Source: Chloroflexota bacterium
Lineage (GTDB): Bacteria > Chloroflexota > Dehalococcoidia > SAR202 > UBA11138
Reading direction: 5' to 3'
Assembly: GCA_022561955.1 (NCBI GenBank)
Contig: JADFQF010000005.1
Span: 1 to 16,605 of the forward strand
DNA length: 16,605 nucleotides
Part shown: positions 15,637-16,605 of the stretch, in pieces
Layout: every line of letters begins with the position of its first letter
Position numbering within the stretch: the stretch's first letter is position 1
Made by a program: the position numbers and the translations under genes
The notes under the pieces: generated by a model
The model's input: only the letters and a program-made list of their open reading frames with translations
Told to the model about the DNA's origin: nothing
The model's database searches: none

Positions 15637-16605
15637 CTAGTTTACTTCCCCGGGCCTGGTGCCAAGCACCACCTCTATCGTCGCCGTCTCGCCGCCCTCT
15701 CGTATGACGTCGACGGCGATTCTGTCGCCCGGCCTGGTGTTCTCGATCAGGTAAGTTATCAGGTCGTCCATGGATTTGATGGGCGAGCCGTCTATGCCGA
15801 CTATGATGTCGCCTCCAACGGGTGCGAGGCCAATCGCCGTCTCTTCAGTTCGGCTCGCACCGGCCAGCCCGGCCGTCTCCGCGGGGCCACTTCGGGCGAG
15901 ATCTATGACCAGGGCTCCTCGCGTTTCAGAGGGTAGGTCCATCAGCTCCAATATTTCGCGCCGTACGGTATTGCCGCTGATTCCCAGCCAGGCGTACGCG
16001 AACTCGCCGTGTTCGATTAGCTCTGGAATGACCTGCTTCGCGGCGTTGATCGGGACGGCGAAGCCAATGCCTGTGCTGGCCCCGGTGCGGCTGATTATCT
16101 GCGTGTTGATGCCGATTACCCTGCCTAGTCGGTCGAGGAGCGGGCCGCCGGAGTTCCCGGGGTTTATGGCGGCGTCCGTCTGGATGACCTGAGGAATGGA
16201 GAACTGGGTGTTGCCGCCGCGAATCGTCCGGCCCACCGCGCTCACGATGCCCGTCGTGGTCGTGAACTCCTGGCCGAATGGATTTCCGATGGCGATGGCC
16301 AACTGTCCTACTTTGACGTCGCTGCTGTCTCCGAGCTCGATGGGCACGAGACCGCCGGACGGAACCTCTATCTTAAGGACGGCGAGGTCCGAATCGGCAT
16401 CGGTCCCGAGCACCTCCGCGATTAGCTCCAGTCCATCGGGAAAGATTACGGTAACGCGGTCGGCGTCTGCGACGACGTGCTGGTTGGTCACGATGTGGCC
16501 CTCCGCGCTCCAGACGAATCCAGAGCCCTCTCCGTTGCGGAAGAAGAAGTCCCTGGGGACGTCAGATGCGGGGCCTGGTGCGGGAGCGCCGAAGGAGAAG
16601 TTGAA
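15637..16605 (-). CDS. HtrA/DegP-type serine protease with PDZ domain, N-terminus outside window
   Basis: The reading frame stays open to the window edge at 16605, so this is a partial gene of 322 visible residues. A start at the GTG at 16491 would cut through the protease domain and is wrong: the codons before it read FFRNGEGSGFVWSAEGHIVTNQHV, the classical first strand and catalytic His region. The triad is visible as His (TNQHVV), Asp (DSDLAVLKI) and Ser (INPGNSGGPLL). One PDZ domain follows (GALVIDLARSGPAETAGL...GDIIVGIDGSPIKSMDDL), ending near GTRPGEVN. HtrA proteins degrade or refold damaged envelope proteins. The missing part should hold a membrane anchor or signal peptide; the visible start (FNFSFGAPAPGPASDVP) looks like the usual linker. 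It converges with the subtilase gene. Confidence 0.93.
   Translation of the reverse strand, partial: FNFSFGAPAPGPASDVPRDFFFRNGEGSGFVWSAEGHIVTNQHVVADADRVTVIFPDGLELIAEVLGTDADSDLAVLKIEVPSGGLVPIELGDSSDVKVGQLAIAIGNPFGQEFTTTTGIVSAVGRTIRGGNTQFSIPQVIQTDAAINPGNSGGPLLDRLGRVIGINTQIISRTGASTGIGFAVPINAAKQVIPELIEHGEFAYAWLGISGNTVRREILELMDLPSETRGALVIDLARSGPAETAGLAGASRTEETAIGLAPVGGDIIVGIDGSPIKSMDDLITYLIENTRPGDRIAVDVIREGGETATIEVVLGTRPGEVN

Overview
The window looks like two unrelated pieces of DNA joined at about position 2174-2193. The left piece (1 to about 2180) is AT-rich at first and carries a leader plus most of a secreted protein built from beta-sandwich domains (a Kre9/Ser-Thr-rich-like module, an Fn3-like module, BACON and CARDB). 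That style is typical of the Bacteroidota/Ignavibacteriota side of the tree. The right piece (about 2180 to 16605) is GC-rich throughout, uses GTG and TTG starts as well as ATG, and has clear Shine-Dalgarno sites. Its gene content (crotonases, a family III CoA-transferase, acetamidase/formamidase, an Mrp/MIP18 pair, a PKD-subtilase, HtrA) would suit a Chloroflexota/Dehalococcoidia-like (SAR202-type) bacterium. Both taxon guesses are inferences from gene style, not from any search.

Layout. 1-546: AT-rich non-coding leader. 547-2457 (+): one uninterrupted frame that starts as the secreted protein and ends as the C-terminal third of an enoyl-CoA hydratase, almost certainly a chimera. 2481-2741 (+): a small DUF2007-like protein. 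7315-2731 (-): a tight five-gene operon (crotonase, CaiB/BaiF CoA-transferase, crotonase, acetamidase/formamidase, alpha/beta hydrolase) behind a good sigma70-type promoter at 7418-7446. 7546-7938 (+): a stand-alone receiver-domain response regulator. 9250-8053 (-): a MIP18-family protein and an Mrp/NBP35-type ATPase behind a near-perfect promoter at 9304-9332, ending at a strong hairpin terminator. 10509-9535 (-): a lipoprotein of unknown function. 12766-10772 (-): UvrB. 13368-15509 (+): a secreted subtilase with two PKD repeats. 16605-15637 (-): an HtrA/DegP-type protease whose N-terminus lies beyond the window. The last two genes converge on a shared 16-bp hairpin.

How they work together. 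The five-gene operon reads as a catabolic unit: CoA-transferase activation of a carboxylic acid, two crotonase-fold steps on the CoA ester, and two hydrolases for amide or ester bonds. The substrate cannot be read from the sequence, and both complete crotonases seem to lack the usual hydratase glutamates. MIP18 and Mrp are a common pair in Fe-S cluster assembly or transfer, but this Mrp lacks the CxxC motif. UvrB is nucleotide excision repair. The subtilase, HtrA and the lipoprotein act in or outside the cell envelope.

I found no CRISPR array, tRNA, rRNA, insertion sequence or phage module. The most important observation for any user of this sequence is the probable chimeric join near 2180. 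I see no convincing new multi-gene system; the operon and the variant Mrp are the best biological leads.
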